The notes: a model not told the origin generated them from the sequence alone. Shown: positions 36,743-45,887, counted from the stretch's first letter. The stretch: 64,000 nucleotides of DNA from RH-AL1 sp965214415 (GCA_965214415.1 CBDCBQ010000003.1:2356001-2420000), one strand, 5' to 3'. Program-made: numbers and translations.

Positions 36743-37528
36743 ATGCGCGCCCTCACCATCGCCGCGACCGGCATGAACGCCCAGACGACCAACGTCGAGG
36801 TCATCGCCAACAACATCGCCAACATCAACACGACGGGCTTCAAACGAGCCCGCGCCGAGTTCACCGACCTTCTCTACGAAACGCAGCGCCTGCAAGGCGT
36901 CTCGCAGCGCGGCAACCAGTCGACGGTGCCGGAAGGCGCCCAGCTCGGCCTCGGCGTGAAGACGGCGGCGATCCGCAACCTGCATATCCAGGGCGCGCTG
37001 ACGCAGACCGGCAATCAGTTCGATCTCGCACTGACCGGCCGCGGCTTCTTCCAGATCACGGATACCAACGGCAACATCGAGTACACCCGCGCCGGCGCCT
37101 TCAACACGAACGCGCAAGGCCAGCTCGTCACCCTCGACGGCAATCTGATCACGCCCAACATCGTCATTCCACCGAACACGACAGCGGTCACGGTGAGCAC
37201 GACGGGAATCGTCTCCGCCGTCGTCGCGGGCACCACAGCGCCGGTCCAGCTCGGCCAGCTGACGCTGGCGAACTTCGCCAACGAAGTCGGGCTCGAGCAC
37301 GCCGGCAACAATCTCTTCCAGGAGACCGTGGCCTCGGGCACCCCCGTCGTCGGCGTGCCGGGCGATCCCGGTTTCGCGACGCTGACGCAAGGCTATCTGG
37401 AAAGCTCGAACGTCGATCCGGTCGCCGAGATCAGCAATCTCATCCAGGCGCAGCGCGCCTACGAGATGAATTCGAAGGTGATCCAAGCGGCCGATCAGAT
37501 GGGCCAGACCCTGACCCAGATGCGCTGA
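36743..37528 (+). CDS. flgG: Flagellar distal rod protein FlgG
   Basis: 261 residues, the usual length. The N-terminal rod motif VEVIANNIANINTTGFKRAR (residues about 16-35), the central FDLALTGRGFFQITDTNG and the C-terminal GYLESSNVDPVAEISNLIQA with RAYEMNSKVIQAADQM identify FlgG rather than the hook protein. GGCGAAGAG precedes the ATG. Part of the flagellar operon. Confidence 0.96.
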   Translation: MRALTIAATGMNAQTTNVEVIANNIANINTTGFKRARAEFTDLLYETQRLQGVSQRGNQSTVPEGAQLGLGVKTAAIRNLHIQGALTQTGNQFDLALTGRGFFQITDTNGNIEYTRAGAFNTNAQGQLVTLDGNLITPNIVIPPNTTAVTVSTTGIVSAVVAGTTAPVQLGQLTLANFANEVGLEHAGNNLFQETVASGTPVVGVPGDPGFATLTQGYLESSNVDPVAEISNLIQAQRAYEMNSKVIQAADQMGQTLTQMR

Positions 37529-37571
37529 GCCGCGCGCGGCACGGCCTTCGAAACCACGACGGACCCAAACG

Positions 37572-38039
37572 ATGCCGCGACTTGTCGTGCAGCTTTCAAT
37601 CGGACCGATCGTCGCGCTGGCCGTGCTCGGTGCGCTTGGCTCCGCCGACGCGGCGGAACGCCGGCCCGTGCCGGCCACGACGATCTACCCCGGCGACGTC
37701 ATCCGCGAGGATATGCTGGCCGATGCCGATTTCCCCGACGCGGTGTCGAGCTCGGCCTTCGCGATGAACCGCTCGATGCTCGTCGGCAAGGTCGCGCGGC
37801 GCACGCTGCTGCCGGGCCAACCGATCGCCACCAACTCGATCGGCGAGCCGCGGCTCGTGCGGATCGGTTCGATGGTAAGGCTCGTCTACCAGGACGACGG
37901 GCTGACCATCCAGACCTATGCCTCCGCCCTGCAGAACGGCGCGGCTGGCGACGTTGTCGCCGTGCGCAACATGGAAAGCAACGTCACGATCAGCGGCGTC
38001 GTGCAGGCCGACGGCTCGATCCACGTGGGCGGCGGCTGA
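37572..38039 (+). CDS. flgA: Flagellar P-ring assembly chaperone FlgA
   Basis: 155 residues, periplasmic, with a signal peptide at the N-terminus. An SAF-type domain is visible in VPATTIYPGDVIREDML and GKVARRTLLPGQPIATN, and the end reads VVAVRNMESNVTISGVVQADG, typical of FlgA. It assists the P ring, and the gene for the P-ring protein follows directly, its ATG sharing one base with the flgA stop (TGATG). Confidence 0.93.
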   Translation: MPRLVVQLSIGPIVALAVLGALGSADAAERRPVPATTIYPGDVIREDMLADADFPDAVSSSAFAMNRSMLVGKVARRTLLPGQPIATNSIGEPRLVRIGSMVRLVYQDDGLTIQTYASALQNGAAGDVVAVRNMESNVTISGVVQADGSIHVGGG

Positions 38040-39151
38040 TGCGGCGGCTCCTTTCGCTATTACTCGCCGCCGCGGTGCTCACCGTCGGCACGCTCGCGCC
38101 GGCTTATGCCGCCGTGCGCATCAAGGATATCGCGACGATCGAGGGTATCCGCGACAACCAGCTCGTCGGCTACGGCCTCGTCTTCGGGCTCGAGGGCACC
38201 GGCGACACGCTGCGCAACGCGCCGTTCACCGAGCAGGCGATGCAGTCGATGCTGGATCGTTTGGGCGTCAACGTGCGCAACACGGCGCTGCGGACGCGCA
38301 ACGTCGCCGCCGTGATGGTGACAGCCGACCTGCCGCCTTTCATGAACCGCGGGCAGCGCATCGACATCACCGTCTCGTCGATGGGCGATGCCACCTCGCT
38401 GATGGGCGGCACGCTCGTCATGACGCCGATGTCGGGCGCGGATGGCAAGGTTCACGCCGTCGCGCAGGGCGAGGTCGCGGTCTCGGGCGTCGCCGCCGTG
38501 GGCCAGGCGGAGAGCTTCAATCAGGGCGTGCCGACTGTCGGCCGCATTCCGAACGGCGCGACGATCGAGCTGCCCAACGAGAACCGCCCCGGCGACATCG
38601 GCCCGATGGCGCTTGATCTGAAGAACCCCGACTTCGCCACCGCGATCCGTATCGTCGATGCGATCAATGCTTATTCCATGAAGCGCTGGGGCAAGCGCAC
38701 GGCGCGCGAGCGCGACTTCCGGAGCGTGTCGCTGACATTGCCGGCTCACATTGGCACGACGCGTTACGTCGCCGAGATCGGCAGCCTGCTCGTCGAGCCG
38801 GACACCGAGGCGCGCGTGATCATCGATGCGCGCACGGGCACGATCGTGATCGGCCAGGACGTGCAGATCTCGACGGTCGCCGTCACCCATGGGACGCTGA
38901 CCGTTCGGGTGACGGAAACACCCGAGGTCTCGCAACCAGCGCCGTTCTCGAAGGGCAAGACGGTCGTCGTGCCGCGCACGGACGTCGGCATCAACGAGAA
39001 TGGCGGCCAGCTCCGCATTGTCGGCGGCACGACGCTGCGCAAGTTGGTCGGTGGCCTCAATCAGATCGGCCTCAAACCGTCCGGCATCATCGCGATCCTG
39101 CAGGCGATCAAGTCGGCCGGCGCGCTGCAGGCCGATCTGATCACGCAATAG
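38039..39151 (+). CDS. flgI: Flagellar P-ring protein FlgI
   Basis: 370 residues, with a cleavable signal peptide (LLSLLLAAAVLTVGTLAPAYA, residues about 4-24, taken in two parts). The mature start VRIKDIATIEGIRDNQLVGY, then GLVFGLEGTGDTLRN and FTEQAMQSMLDRLGVN are hallmarks of the P ring, as is GGTTLRKLVGGLNQIG near the end. It is translationally coupled to flgA. Normal length. Confidence 0.97.
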   Translation: MRRLLSLLLAAAVLTVGTLAPAYAAVRIKDIATIEGIRDNQLVGYGLVFGLEGTGDTLRNAPFTEQAMQSMLDRLGVNVRNTALRTRNVAAVMVTADLPPFMNRGQRIDITVSSMGDATSLMGGTLVMTPMSGADGKVHAVAQGEVAVSGVAAVGQAESFNQGVPTVGRIPNGATIELPNENRPGDIGPMALDLKNPDFATAIRIVDAINAYSMKRWGKRTARERDFRSVSLTLPAHIGTTRYVAEIGSLLVEPDTEARVIIDARTGTIVIGQDVQISTVAVTHGTLTVRVTETPEVSQPAPFSKGKTVVVPRTDVGINENGGQLRIVGGTTLRKLVGGLNQIGLKPSGIIAILQAIKSAGALQADLITQ

Positions 39152-39173
39152 CGGCCAGCCCGACACAAGCTTT

Positions 39174-39187
39174 CAAGGCTAGCCTTG
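39174..39187. repeat. Perfect 14-base palindrome just before motE
   Basis: CAAGGCTAGCCTTG reads the same on both strands and ends five bases before the motE start codon. In RNA it could form a small hairpin over the ribosome-binding region; as DNA it could be a protein site. Confidence 0.5.
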
Positions 39188-39192
39188 TCTGC

Positions 39193-39723
39193 ATGAGCAA
39201 GAGGCTTCAGCAGACGAGACCAGGGGCGCGGCCAACGAGCCGCGTTCGTCTGGCATCCATCGTCCTTCTTGGGCTCCTCATCGCGGCACCCGTCGCCGAG
39301 GCCCAGAGCGTCGGCGCCGAAGCGAACGCCGACGCGAAACGCTATTGCGCGAGCATCGCGAAGGCCGCGAGCGAGGCGCGCTTCGCCTGGCAGACCCAAA
39401 AACTCGCCGAACTCGAGACCCGCATCAAGGGCCGCATCCAGGACCTCGACGCCAGGACCGCGGCGCTGCGCGACTGGATCGAAAAGCGCGAGGCGCTGGA
39501 GAAGAAAGCCGGCGAAAAGCTCGTCGGGATCTATTCCAAGATGCGGCCGGAGACGGCGGCGACGCAGATCACCATGCTCGACGACGACATGGCCGCCGCC
39601 GTGCTCGGTCAGCTCAGCCCGCGCCAGGCGAGCGCGATCTTCAACGAGATCGTACCCGAGCGGGCCGGCAAGCTCGCGGGCCTCATCGCCGGCACGCTGC
39701 CAGCGGGCGAGAAGAAGCTGTGA
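39193..39723 (+). CDS. motE: Flagellar motility chaperone MotE
   Basis: 176 residues. A signal peptide-like hydrophobic run (IVLLGLLIAAPVAEA, about 26-40) is followed by a long helical coiled coil (LAELETRIKGRIQDLDARTAALRDW, in two parts) and a C-terminal MgtE-N-like region (KMRPETAATQITMLDDDMAA with LSPRQASAIFNEIVP). In Sinorhizobium MotE is a periplasmic chaperone for the motor protein MotC. The position between flgI and flgH matches that of other Hyphomicrobiales. Confidence 0.85.
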   Translation: MSKRLQQTRPGARPTSRVRLASIVLLGLLIAAPVAEAQSVGAEANADAKRYCASIAKAASEARFAWQTQKLAELETRIKGRIQDLDARTAALRDWIEKREALEKKAGEKLVGIYSKMRPETAATQITMLDDDMAAAVLGQLSPRQASAIFNEIVPERAGKLAGLIAGTLPAGEKKL

Positions 39724-39725
39724 CG

Positions 39726-40424
39726 ATGCGGAGTGTCCTCGCCATCCCGTGCCTCGCCGCAAGCCTCGCCGCCACGAGCCTCGCCGGCTGCGCGGTGCGC
39801 CCCAACGAGATCGGCCGCGAGCCGGTGCTGACGCCAGTCGGCGCCGGTGTCGAGCCCAACATGATCCCGCACCATTTCGCTGGCAACGAGCCACGCTCGG
39901 CGTTCAACTCGCTCTACCAAGACGGCTCCAGCCTGTATCGCGATCCGCGCGCGACCAAGGCCGGCGATGTGATCACCGTCCTCATCCAGATGAACGACAA
40001 GGCCTCGCTCGGCAACAACACCAACGCCTCGCTTGACGACGAAGTCGCCAACAAGTTCGACCTCGGCCTCGGCAAGGCGAAGATCGCCGGCGACTTCAAC
40101 TCGTCCTCGACGACGGCGGCGACCGGCCAAGGCCAGATCGACCGCTCGGAGAAGATCAAGGTCTCGGTCGGCGCGATCGTCAGCGAGATCCTGCCCAACG
40201 GAAATCTCGTCGTCAGCGGCGCGCAGGAGATTCGCGTCAACTACGAGATCCGTCAGATCTACGTCGCCGGCATCGTGCGCCCGCAGGACATCTCGAAGGA
40301 AAACACGATCTCCTACGAAAAGATCTCGGAGGCGCGCGTCTCGTACGGCGGCCGCGGTCGGCTCAGCGAGGTGCAGCAGCCGAGCTGGGGCCAGCAAATC
40401 TACAACGCCGTCAAGCCATTCTAG
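39726..40424 (+). CDS. flgH: Flagellar L-ring protein FlgH
   Basis: 232 residues, outer-membrane lipoprotein. The lipobox is LAGC at residues about 19-22 after a short signal sequence. The family motif SLYRDPRATKAGDVITVLI, split as SLYRDPRA and KAGDVITVLI, is at about 75-93, and the end reads VRPQDISKENTISYEKISEA and then a short Tyr/Asn-rich tail. The ATG at 39726 starts the lipoprotein signal directly; it lies two bases after the motE stop. Confidence 0.96.
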   Translation: MRSVLAIPCLAASLAATSLAGCAVRPNEIGREPVLTPVGAGVEPNMIPHHFAGNEPRSAFNSLYQDGSSLYRDPRATKAGDVITVLIQMNDKASLGNNTNASLDDEVANKFDLGLGKAKIAGDFNSSSTTAATGQGQIDRSEKIKVSVGAIVSEILPNGNLVVSGAQEIRVNYEIRQIYVAGIVRPQDISKENTISYEKISEARVSYGGRGRLSEVQQPSWGQQIYNAVKPF

Positions 40425-40433
40425 GGGCCGGCG

Positions 40434-40907
40434 ATGGCGACGGATGCACCGAGCAAAGGCGGCAAGGCCAATCTGATCGTGACGCTCGGCGCGCTTACCG
40501 TGCTCGCGGTCATCGGCGGCGGCCTTGTCGGCAAGCTCATCGTGGCACGGCTGCGCGATGCAACGCCGCCGCCGGTCGCCGCGGCGAGCGCCACCGCCCT
40601 ACCCTATCCGAGCACTGTCGAGGTGCGGGAACTGCCGGCGATCGTGACGAATCTCGCGTCGCCCCCGGACTCGCGGATGCGGCTTCAGGTGGCGATCGTC
40701 TTCGACAAGGGCGCGATCGTCGAGCCCAACGCGGTGGCGGCGCGGATTACCGACGATATCGTCGCGTTCATGAAGACCCTTTCGCTGACCGAGCTGCAGG
40801 GCGCGAGCGGATTGCAGAACCTGCGCGAGGATTTGAATGAACGTGCGTCTGTCCGGTCGCAGGGCAAGGTGCGTGAGGTCGTCATCGAAACGCTGGTGGT
40901 GGAATGA
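40434..40907 (+). CDS. fliL: Flagellar basal body-associated protein FliL
   Basis: 157 residues with one membrane span (LIVTLGALTVLAVIGGGLVG, residues about 14-33) and a periplasmic domain including LPAIVTNLASPPDSRMRLQV. FliL associates with the stator and supports motor torque. Its stop overlaps the start of fliP (ATGA). Confidence 0.92.
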   Translation: MATDAPSKGGKANLIVTLGALTVLAVIGGGLVGKLIVARLRDATPPPVAAASATALPYPSTVEVRELPAIVTNLASPPDSRMRLQVAIVFDKGAIVEPNAVAARITDDIVAFMKTLSLTELQGASGLQNLREDLNERASVRSQGKVREVVIETLVVE

Positions 40908-41668
40908 GACGCGGACCTGCCCTTGCCGTGCTGGCGGTGACGCTCGCGACCGCCGCCGTGTTCTCGGTGGCGCCTCTCCAGGCCGCGTTCGCGCAGACGC
41001 CCGACCTCAACGCATTGGTGCCGCCGGCCGGCGGAACGGCGACGGGCCGCATCGTGCAGGTGGTGGGGCTCCTCACCATCCTGTCGATCGCGCCGGGCCT
41101 GCTTGTCATGGTGACGAGCTTCACGCGGTTCGCGATCGCCTTCTCGTTCCTGCGATCCGGGCTCGGGCTGCAGACGACGCCGGCGAACCTGATCCTCGTC
41201 TCGCTCGCGCTGTTCATGACATTCTACGTCATGGCGCCGACCTTCGACAATTCGTGGCAGAACGGTCTCAAGCCGCTCATCGACAACAAGATGAGCGAGA
41301 GCGACGCCTACCCCAAGATCATCGATCCGTTCCGCAAGTTCATGCTCGCCCAGGTCCGCGACAAGGACCTCAAGATGTTCGACGACCTCGCCCAGGCGAG
41401 CATCAAGACCACCGACAAGGCGGCGGTCGACCTACGCATCCTCATCCCCGCGTTCATGATCTCGGAAATCCGCCGCGGTTTCGAGATCGGCTTTTTGATC
41501 GTGCTGCCGTTCCTCGTGATCGACATGATCGTCGCCACCGTCACGATGTCGATGGGCATGATGATGCTGTCGCCCTCGATCATCTCGCTGCCGATGAAGC
41601 TGCTGTTCTTCGTTCTCGTCGACGGCTGGAATCTGTTGGTCGGCAATCTCATCAGATCGTATACATAG
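40904..41668 (+). CDS. fliP: Flagellar export apparatus protein FliP
   Basis: 254 residues. A cleavable signal peptide is followed by four membrane segments; core motifs are LTILSIAPGLLVMVTSFTRF, VSLALFMTFYVMAP, ILIPAFMISEIRRGFEIGFL and MGMMMLSPSIISLPMKLLFF, all typical of FliP. It forms the export gate with FliQ and FliR, which are not in this window. The flagellar run ends here, with a 75-base gap to the aldo/keto reductase. Confidence 0.97.
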   Translation: MRRGPALAVLAVTLATAAVFSVAPLQAAFAQTPDLNALVPPAGGTATGRIVQVVGLLTILSIAPGLLVMVTSFTRFAIAFSFLRSGLGLQTTPANLILVSLALFMTFYVMAPTFDNSWQNGLKPLIDNKMSESDAYPKIIDPFRKFMLAQVRDKDLKMFDDLAQASIKTTDKAAVDLRILIPAFMISEIRRGFEIGFLIVLPFLVIDMIVATVTMSMGMMMLSPSIISLPMKLLFFVLVDGWNLLVGNLIRSYT

Positions 41669-41743
41669 GACCGGCCGCGGGGCGCTGGCAATCGCGCCGA
41701 CACTCTCTATCTGCTCCTCCATCACCACGCGATCGGATCGAGC

Positions 41744-42724
41744 ATGGAATATACAAGGCTTGGCCGCACGGGCCTCGAAGTCTCGCGCATCTGCCTCGGC
41801 TGCATGAGCTACGGCGTACCAGGCGAGGGCACGCATGAGTGGACGCTCCCGGAGGCCGAAAGCCGGCCTTTCATCAGGAAAGCGCTCGAACTCGGCATCA
41901 ACTTCTTCGACACCGCCAACGTCTATTCGGCCGGCACCAGCGAGGAGATCGTCGGCCGCGCCTTGAAGGACTTCGCCAAGCGCGACGAGATCGTGCTGGC
42001 GACCAAGGTGCACGGTCGCATGAGGCCAGGTCCGAACGGGGCGGGCCTGTCGCGCAAGTCGATCCTCGCCGAGATCGACGAGTCGCTGCGCCGGCTCGGC
42101 ACAGACTATGTCGATTTGTATCAGATCCATCGTTGGGACCCCGACGTGCCGATCGAGGAGACGCTGGAGGCGTTGAACGACGTCGTGCGGGCCGGCAAGG
42201 CGCGCTACATCGGCGCCTCATCGATGCATGCCTGGCAATTCTCGAAAGCTCTCCATCTCGCGGACAAGCATGGCTGGACGCGCTTCGCGACGATGCAGAA
42301 TTACGTGAACCTGATCTATCGAGAGGAGGAGCGCGAGATGCTGCCGCTTTGCGTCGACGAGGGGATCGGCGTGATGCCCTGGAGCCCGCTGGCACGCGGC
42401 CGTCTCGCGCGCGACTGGAACGAGGAGACCAGCCGTTTGAAGACGGATGAGTTCGGCAAGACGCTCTACGACAAGACCGAGGAGGCGGACAAGCGCATCG
42501 TCGACAAGGTCGGCGAGATCGCCCGCGCGAGGGGCGTGCCGCGGGCGCGCGTGGCGCTGGCATGGGTCCTGGCGAAGCCGGAGGTAACGTCGCCGATCGT
42601 CGGCGCGACCAAGCCGCATCATCTCGATGACGCCGTGGCCGCCCTGTCGCTCGCGCTCGAGCCGGCCGAGATCGAGGCGTTGGACGGCCTGTACGTTCCG
42701 CATGCCACGACCGGCTTCGTCTGA
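41744..42724 (+). CDS. Aldo/keto reductase
   Basis: 326 residues, NADPH-dependent oxidoreductase with a TIM barrel. The catalytic tetrad is visible as Asp56 and Tyr61 in FFDTANVYSAG, Lys88 in LATKVHG, and His129 in LYQIHRWD. The cofactor-binding end is SPIVGATKPHHLDDA. It resembles YajO/YdjG-type reductases for aldehydes or ketones; the natural substrate is not evident. The gene follows fliP after 75 bases and is probably a separate unit. Confidence 0.93.
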   Translation: MEYTRLGRTGLEVSRICLGCMSYGVPGEGTHEWTLPEAESRPFIRKALELGINFFDTANVYSAGTSEEIVGRALKDFAKRDEIVLATKVHGRMRPGPNGAGLSRKSILAEIDESLRRLGTDYVDLYQIHRWDPDVPIEETLEALNDVVRAGKARYIGASSMHAWQFSKALHLADKHGWTRFATMQNYVNLIYREEEREMLPLCVDEGIGVMPWSPLARGRLARDWNEETSRLKTDEFGKTLYDKTEEADKRIVDKVGEIARARGVPRARVALAWVLAKPEVTSPIVGATKPHHLDDAVAALSLALEPAEIEALDGLYVPHATTGFV

Positions 42725-42805
42725 TCTGATCGGGTCCGACGAGAGCCGGCTTTCGGCGTGCGCCCAGATGGCCTAGAAGGTCTTATCAAAGACGTGGAGA
42801 CGGAC

Positions 42806-43261
42806 ATGGTCGGCCGCCGCATGCAAACCCTGGTTGCCCTCTCAACCGGGCTGGCGCTCTCCGGCCTGATGCTCGCCGGCTCCGCCGACGCGCAGCAGGC
42901 GCAGGGGTCCTATGGGGCCATTGCCGGCCGCTCCTATGTGCCCTCGTCGAACGACGCGGGTTGCGGCGGGCTTCTCTGCAATCCGGTCGCGCCGGCCGAT
43001 CCCTCTCGTCCAAACGTGCCCAGCGCACCGCCCGCCTGCGGCGGCGGCCTGCTTTGCGAGGCGCTTCCTTTCTCGGTGGGACGGCCATTTCCCACCGCCG
43101 ACGCGGTTGCGGCGGAGAGGGCCCGGGCCGAGGCGGCGGCCGCCGCTGCCGCCCAACCGGAGCCGGCGCCGGAAAAGCCCATGCGGAAGCATCGCAAACG
43201 CAAGGTTCGCTCGGCCGCGGCATCGCCGCGTACGGCCGCACCCGCGGAGGCGACGCAATAA
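42806..43261 (+). CDS. Secreted small Pro/Ala-rich protein (hypothetical)
   Basis: 151 residues. A signal peptide (LVALSTGLALSGLMLAGSADA, taken as LVALSTGLALS and GLMLAGSADA) is followed by two similar cysteine motifs, CGGLLCNPVAP and CGGGLLCEALP, spaced about 27 residues apart, which might pair as disulfides. The rest is rich in Ala and Pro and ends in a basic patch RKHRKRKVR. No family recognised. GGAGACGGAC precedes the ATG at 42806. Confidence 0.55.
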   Translation: MVGRRMQTLVALSTGLALSGLMLAGSADAQQAQGSYGAIAGRSYVPSSNDAGCGGLLCNPVAPADPSRPNVPSAPPACGGGLLCEALPFSVGRPFPTADAVAAERARAEAAAAAAAQPEPAPEKPMRKHRKRKVRSAAASPRTAAPAEATQ

Positions 43262-43265
43262 CGCG

Positions 43266-44288
43266 TCAGACCAGCGCCGAGCGATACGCGTAGAGGCTTG
43301 GCGTCCCGCCCGTCATGATGAAGAGGACGGACGACCCATCCGGATAGGCTCCGACGCGGATGTCGTGCAGCAGGCCCGCGAACGCCTTGCCGCTGTAGAC
43401 GGGATCGAGCAACAGGCCCTCGCGCCGCGCCATGAGACGAACCGCGTCACGCATCGCGTCGGTCGGGATGCCGTAGCCATCGCCGCGATGGGCGCCGTCG
43501 ACGACGATGGCGTCGGCTCGGATGTCCACGGCGGGGTCGAGCAAAGCCGCCGTCGATCTCGCCTTCGCGACAACCTCCGCATGCGCGGTCCCGACCGGCG
43601 CCAGCACCGTGTAGGATTTAACGCGCGACGGGTCGTCGCCCATCGCCGCAAGGCCGGCCGCGAGCCCTGCGTGGGTGCCATTGCTGCCGCCGGCGACGAC
43701 GATCCGCGCGAACGCGATTCCGCGATGCGCCGACTGGAGCGCGATCTCCGAGGCGCACCCGACATACCCGAGGCAGCCGACAGGGCTCGAGCCACCGGCA
43801 GGCGAGACATAGGGATGCCGGCCCGCTGCCCGCAGCGCCGCGACGCGGTCCTTGGCGAAGGCGTCGCGATCCGCGTCGCCGGGAAGGTCGTGAATGGTCG
43901 CGCCAAAGATCTGGTCGAGCAGCACATTGCCGTTGTCGACGTAGTCGGCATCCTCGCGGGGCACGACGCGCGATAGGATCAGCTCGCATGCGAGCCCGGC
44001 CCGCGCCGCCGCGGCGGCGGTCTGCCGCGCGTGGTTCGACTGACGACCGCCGAAGGTCACGATCGTATCGGCACCCTGCGCGATCGCATCCCCGAGCAAG
44101 AACTCTAGCTTTCGTAGCTTGTTGCCCCCGCCGCCGATCGGAATGTGGTCGTCGCGCTTGACGAAGATGCGGACGTGGCGCCCCTCGTCCGCGAGGGCTC
44201 GGTTGATGGCATCGAGGCCGTGGATCGGCGTCGGCTCCCGGTCGAGCAGGGCGTATCGGGGAAAGCGCGATAGATCGATCTCGGTCAT
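43266..44288 (-). CDS. PLP-dependent D-cysteine desulfhydrase / ACC deaminase-like enzyme
   Basis: 340 residues, fold type II PLP enzyme. The PLP lysine is Lys57 in IGGGGNKLRKLEFLLG, the substrate loop is VTFGGRQSNHARQTAAAAA, and a glycine-rich phosphate loop VVAGGSNGTHAGLAAGLAA follows. Family members split D-cysteine to pyruvate, ammonia and sulfide, or open ACC; residues separating the two cannot be judged safely here, and the NKLRK form is closer to DcyD. The ATG at 44288 is chosen; one four codons upstream is possible. It is divergent from trpS with a short shared upstream region. Confidence 0.85.
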   Translation of the reverse strand: MTEIDLSRFPRYALLDREPTPIHGLDAINRALADEGRHVRIFVKRDDHIPIGGGGNKLRKLEFLLGDAIAQGADTIVTFGGRQSNHARQTAAAAARAGLACELILSRVVPREDADYVDNGNVLLDQIFGATIHDLPGDADRDAFAKDRVAALRAAGRHPYVSPAGGSSPVGCLGYVGCASEIALQSAHRGIAFARIVVAGGSNGTHAGLAAGLAAMGDDPSRVKSYTVLAPVGTAHAEVVAKARSTAALLDPAVDIRADAIVVDGAHRGDGYGIPTDAMRDAVRLMARREGLLLDPVYSGKAFAGLLHDIRVGAYPDGSSVLFIMTGGTPSLYAYRSALV

Positions 44289-44418
44289 GGCCGCTGCCAT
44301 AGTCCGCTTCGGCCGCCGCCGGAAGCAGGAGCCCACTCACGACGCCGTCAACGCGCTTGTCAGGGCAGCGGGCGTGCGTGATAAGCGGCGCCTTCGGATC
44401 GAGGCCCTAATATTGACG

Positions 44419-45489
44419 ATGACGAGCTTCCCGCGACGCGTCTTCTCCGGCGTCCAGCCGACCGGCAATCTGCACCTCGGGAATTACCTCGGCGCGATCA
44501 TGAAGTTCGTCGACCTGCAGGCGACGCACGAATGCATCTTCTGCGTCGTCGACCTGCACGCGATCACGGTCCCGCAGGACCCCGCCACGCTCAACGCCAA
44601 CATACGCGAGGTGACCGCGGCCTTCATCGCCGCCGGCATCGATGCCGAGAAGCACATCGTCTTCAATCAAAGCCAGGTCTCCGAGCACGCCGAACTGGCC
44701 TGGGTCTTCAACTGTGTCGCGCGCATCGGCTGGCTGAACCGGATGACGCAGTTCAAGGAGAAGGCCGGCAAGGATCGCGAGCAGGCCTCCATCGGGCTCT
44801 ACGCCTATCCGACCCTCATGGCGGCCGACATCCTCGCCTATCGCGCGACGCACGTGCCGGTCGGCGAGGACCAGAAGCAGCATCTCGAGCTCGCCCGCGA
44901 CATCGCCCAGAAATTCAATCTCGACTTCTCCGGCTCGATCGCCGCGCACGGGCTCGGCCAGGCGACCGAGGGTGGCGAGAACGACGCCGCATACTTTCCG
45001 CTGCCGGAGCCGCTGATCCAGGGCCCGGCGACCCGCGTGATGAGCCTACGCGACGGCGCCAAGAAGATGTCGAAGTCGGACGTCTCGGACAATTCGCGAA
45101 TCAACCTGACCGACGATGCCGACCAGATCGCCGCCAAGATCCGCAAGGCCAAGACGGATCCCGAGCCGCTCCCGACGGACATCGCCGGGCTCGCCGGCCG
45201 ACCCGAGGCCGACAATCTCGTCGGCATCTATGCCGCGCTGGACCGCGTCTCGAAAACCGACGTGCTCGCGACGTTCGGCGGCGCGAATTTCTCCACGTTC
45301 AAGAACGCGCTTGTCGACCGCGCCGTCGCGACGCTTGAGCCGATCGGCGCGGACATGAAGCGCCTGGTCGCGGACCCCGCGTCGATCGACGCGATCCTTG
45401 TCGAAGGGTCGGCACGAGCCCGCCGGCTGGCCCGCCAGACGATGGATGACGTGAAGGATATATTAGGGTTCGTCAGGCCCGCGCGCTAA
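44419..45489 (+). CDS. trpS: Tryptophanyl-tRNA synthetase
   Basis: 356 residues, class I aminoacyl-tRNA synthetase that charges tRNA-Trp. The HIGH-type motif is PTGNLHLGNYLGA (residues 14-26), the tryptophan/adenylate pocket includes YPTLMAADILAY and VPVGEDQKQHLELARDIA, and the KMSKS loop is K216-M-S-K-S. The ATG at 44419 gives the family start SFPRRVFSGVQP; the open frame extends 100 codons upstream antisense to the PLP enzyme and is not used. Full length. Confidence 0.96.
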   Translation: MTSFPRRVFSGVQPTGNLHLGNYLGAIMKFVDLQATHECIFCVVDLHAITVPQDPATLNANIREVTAAFIAAGIDAEKHIVFNQSQVSEHAELAWVFNCVARIGWLNRMTQFKEKAGKDREQASIGLYAYPTLMAADILAYRATHVPVGEDQKQHLELARDIAQKFNLDFSGSIAAHGLGQATEGGENDAAYFPLPEPLIQGPATRVMSLRDGAKKMSKSDVSDNSRINLTDDADQIAAKIRKAKTDPEPLPTDIAGLAGRPEADNLVGIYAALDRVSKTDVLATFGGANFSTFKNALVDRAVATLEPIGADMKRLVADPASIDAILVEGSARARRLARQTMDDVKDILGFVRPAR

Positions 45490-45620
45490 GCCGCGACCAC
45501 AAGTTCTTGCTAGATCCAGCGCCGCGCGTCCTCGAACCCAGCGGAAGCCGCACTTGGACGTGGAAAACCCGGCGCGCTCTAGTGTTCGCCACGTCACGAA
45601 CGTTGCGTTAAGCCGCGACC

Positions 45621-45634
45621 TTGATTTAGATCAG
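45621..45634. promoter_or_regulatory. FNR/FixK-type half-matching box
   Basis: TTGATTTAGATCAG fits the TTGAT-N4-ATCAA pattern with a single mismatch at the last base. Its centre lies 29-30 bases before the start codon of the small ORF that follows, too close for a classic activator site at -41.5, so it may repress or be fortuitous. Confidence 0.35.
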
Positions 45635-45656
45635 TCGTATTGGCAGAGGTAGATTT

Positions 45657-45866
45657 ATGGCTGAAATCGTTCGTTTCCCGACTGATGGGAACGTCAAACC
45701 CGAGGTTCATGGCGAGATCGAGGAAGATATGTTCCTGATCGACGAAGGCCTTGAGTTGCTCGCCGACTTTCGAGCGATCGACGATATCGAAGTCCGCACC
45801 TCGATCAGAGCTCTTGTGAAGGCGATGGCGGCGGCGTCGCGGTCGGTCGCGAGCACGGCCCGCTGA
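45657..45866 (+). CDS. Small acidic protein (hypothetical)
   Basis: 69 residues, acidic and mostly helical: EVHGEIEEDMFLIDEGLELL is followed by FRAIDDIEVRTSIRALVKAM. It has no signal peptide. GGCAGAGG lies upstream of the ATG, and a candidate FNR/FixK box is just upstream. I do not recognise a family. It is convergent with the NrsF gene, with a 21-base gap. Confidence 0.5.
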   Translation: MAEIVRFPTDGNVKPEVHGEIEEDMFLIDEGLELLADFRAIDDIEVRTSIRALVKAMAAASRSVASTAR

Positions 45867-45887
45867 AACAGCCGGTCCGCGCCGACC

